Positions 37,829-38,424 of a DNA stretch of 38,424 nt are shown piece by piece. This DNA is from Pseudomonadota bacterium (GTDB lineage: Bacteria; Pseudomonadota; Gammaproteobacteria; Burkholderiales; Casimicrobiaceae): contig JAFEDG010000008.1 in the NCBI GenBank assembly GCA_018241745.1, forward strand, positions 1 to 38,424, read 5' to 3'. The notes beneath the pieces were generated by a model. It had not been told where the DNA came from, did not search any database, and worked only from the letters and a program-made list of their open reading frames with translations. Each line of letters starts with the position of its first letter. The first letter of the stretch is position 1. Position numbers and translations under genes: made by a program.

Positions 37829-37886
37829 CGGGAGATGGCATGCCTCCTTTAACCGCCGTGCACCTTGCGGCTGATGATGCCTACGC
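37829..37886 (+). promoter_or_regulatory. Fluoride riboswitch (crcB motif)
   Basis: The sequence matches the crcB RNA consensus: GGAGATGGCATGCCTCC, then AACCGCC, a variable stem, and GGCTGATGATGCCTAC. GGAG (37831-37834) pairs with CTCC (37844-37847), and CCGC (37853-37856) pairs with GCGG (37867-37870). GGCAT (37837-37841) can form the pseudoknot with ATGCC (37877-37881). It ends about 65 bases before the crcB start codon. Fluoride-bound RNA is expected to switch crcB on. The gene it precedes is the classic target, which strengthens the call. Confidence 0.92.
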
Positions 37887-37949
37887 AGCGCCGGAGCGGC
37901 CGCGTAGGCGTCGGCCGTCCGGCAGTTCGAACCACTGCACGGACACGCC

Positions 37950-38333
37950 ATGGGGAAGATCCTGCTTGCCATCGCCGTCGGCTCGTCGCTCGGCGGCATC
38001 CTGCGCTGGGGGTTGAGCGTCCAGCTCAACGCGCACTTTCCCGGCATTCCGCCCGGCACCCTCGTGGCGAACCTGGTCGCCGCCTTCGTCGTCGGTGCCG
38101 CGATCGGCTATTTCGCGGAGGCGCCGGCGATCGCCCCCGAGTGGCGGTTACTGATCATCACCGGCTTCTGCGGGGGACTGTCGACGTTCTCGACATTCTC
38201 GGCGGAGGTGGTGTTGTTGCTGCAAGCCGGCCGCGTGTCGATGGCCGCCGGGGCGATTGCGCTGCACATGCTGGGGTCGTTTGCGATGACGATCGCGGGC
38301 ATCGCAGGCAGCCGCTGGCTGTTCGCGCACTGA
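37950..38333 (+). CDS. crcB: Fluoride exporter CrcB/Fluc
   Basis: 127 residues with four membrane helices, the normal Fluc size. Fluc forms dual-topology dimers that let fluoride leave the cell. Family signatures are GGILRWGLS near the N-terminus, the [13 protein letters not shown] helix with the conserved Asn, and [13 protein letters not shown], which carries the phenylalanines and polar track of the fluoride pore. It is the single downstream target of the fluoride riboswitch at 37829-37886 and is read divergently from katG. It lies just before a fragment of an insertion sequence at the right edge. Confidence 0.96.
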   Translation: MGKILLAIAVGSSLGGILRWGLSVQLNAHFPGIPPGTLVANLVAAFVVGAAIGYFAEAPAIAPEWRLLIITGFCGGLSTFSTFSAEVVLLLQAGRVSMAAGAIALHMLGSFAMTIAGIAGSRWLFAH

Positions 38334-38349
38334 GTAACCGTGTTGAATG

Positions 38350-38424
38350 TCAAGCGCCGATGAGCTGAAGATGATCACGAGCCATTGCATTCAGGTGAGT
38401 GATCAGCTTGCGCATGCAGGCGAT
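38350..38424 (-). mobile_element. C-terminal end of an IS110-family-like transposase (partial, runs off right edge)
   Basis: The minus-strand frame entering from the right edge reads IACMRKLITHLNAMARDHLQ, then LIGA, and stops at 38350-38352. The ACMRKLLxxLNAMxRD pattern is the usual C-terminal end of IS110/IS116/IS902-type transposases (transposase_20 family). Only 24 residues are visible, so the assignment rests on this tail. The gene converges on crcB, with 16 bases between stops. Whether the element is intact cannot be seen. Confidence 0.7.

Overview
The window is about 38.4 kb of GC-rich bacterial chromosome, densely packed with protein genes plus one tRNA; no intergenic stretch exceeds 300 bases. 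The mix suggests a Gram-negative proteobacterium, most likely a betaproteobacterium of the Burkholderiales type. The hints are a tripartite tricarboxylate (TctCBA) uptake system with a Bug-type binding protein, an IPTL/PEP-CTERM-like C-terminal tail, periplasmic signal peptides and GC-biased codon use. This placement is inference; there is no rRNA or other decisive marker.

Region 1 (1-8455, minus strand) is a surface-glycan or glycolipid operon. In transcription order it holds a two-domain GT8-like/GT4 glycosyltransferase, a PAPS-type sulfotransferase, a GT-C-like polytopic membrane protein with a large soluble C-terminal domain carrying a DTDDTA motif, a UbiA-family prenyltransferase, and a GT2-containing glycosyltransferase cut by the left edge. 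The first four genes are joined by ATGA overlaps. A large hybrid sensor histidine kinase (8617-12054) is read divergently.

Region 2 (12262-18967) is a sulfatase module: an arylsulfatase with a CTAGR formylglycine motif, a BASS-family transporter, a DUF1622 and a DUF202 membrane protein, a secreted HAD phosphatase, and a true formylglycine-generating enzyme (FGE) with its Cys pair. A second DUF202 paralogue and an OsmC-type protein follow on the other strand. A glycan sulfotransferase therefore sits near a sulfatase and its maturase.

Region 3 (19116-25081) holds a phospholipase D/cardiolipin-synthase-like protein, a YncE-like beta-propeller, a glycine-rich secreted protein with a CTERM-like tail, a tRNA-Arg(ACG) with promoter and terminator, and a membrane-anchored TolB/TPR protein.

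Region 4 (25255-29486) is a tight four-gene redox cluster: a UBP-type zinc finger, a cyclic-nucleotide-binding/flavin oxidoreductase of thioredoxin-reductase type lacking the CxxC, a divergent EgtB, and EgtD. The last two make ergothioneine or a close relative. This and the GT-C/DTDDTA protein next to UbiA are the most interesting parts of the window.

Region 5 (29613-38424) holds TctC-TctB-TctA, an unrecognised membrane protein, a DUF2092 protein with an Asn/Val-repeat secreted protein behind it, catalase-peroxidase KatG, and, divergent from katG, a fluoride riboswitch and the fluoride exporter CrcB/Fluc. The right edge carries the last 24 codons of what looks like an IS110-family transposase.
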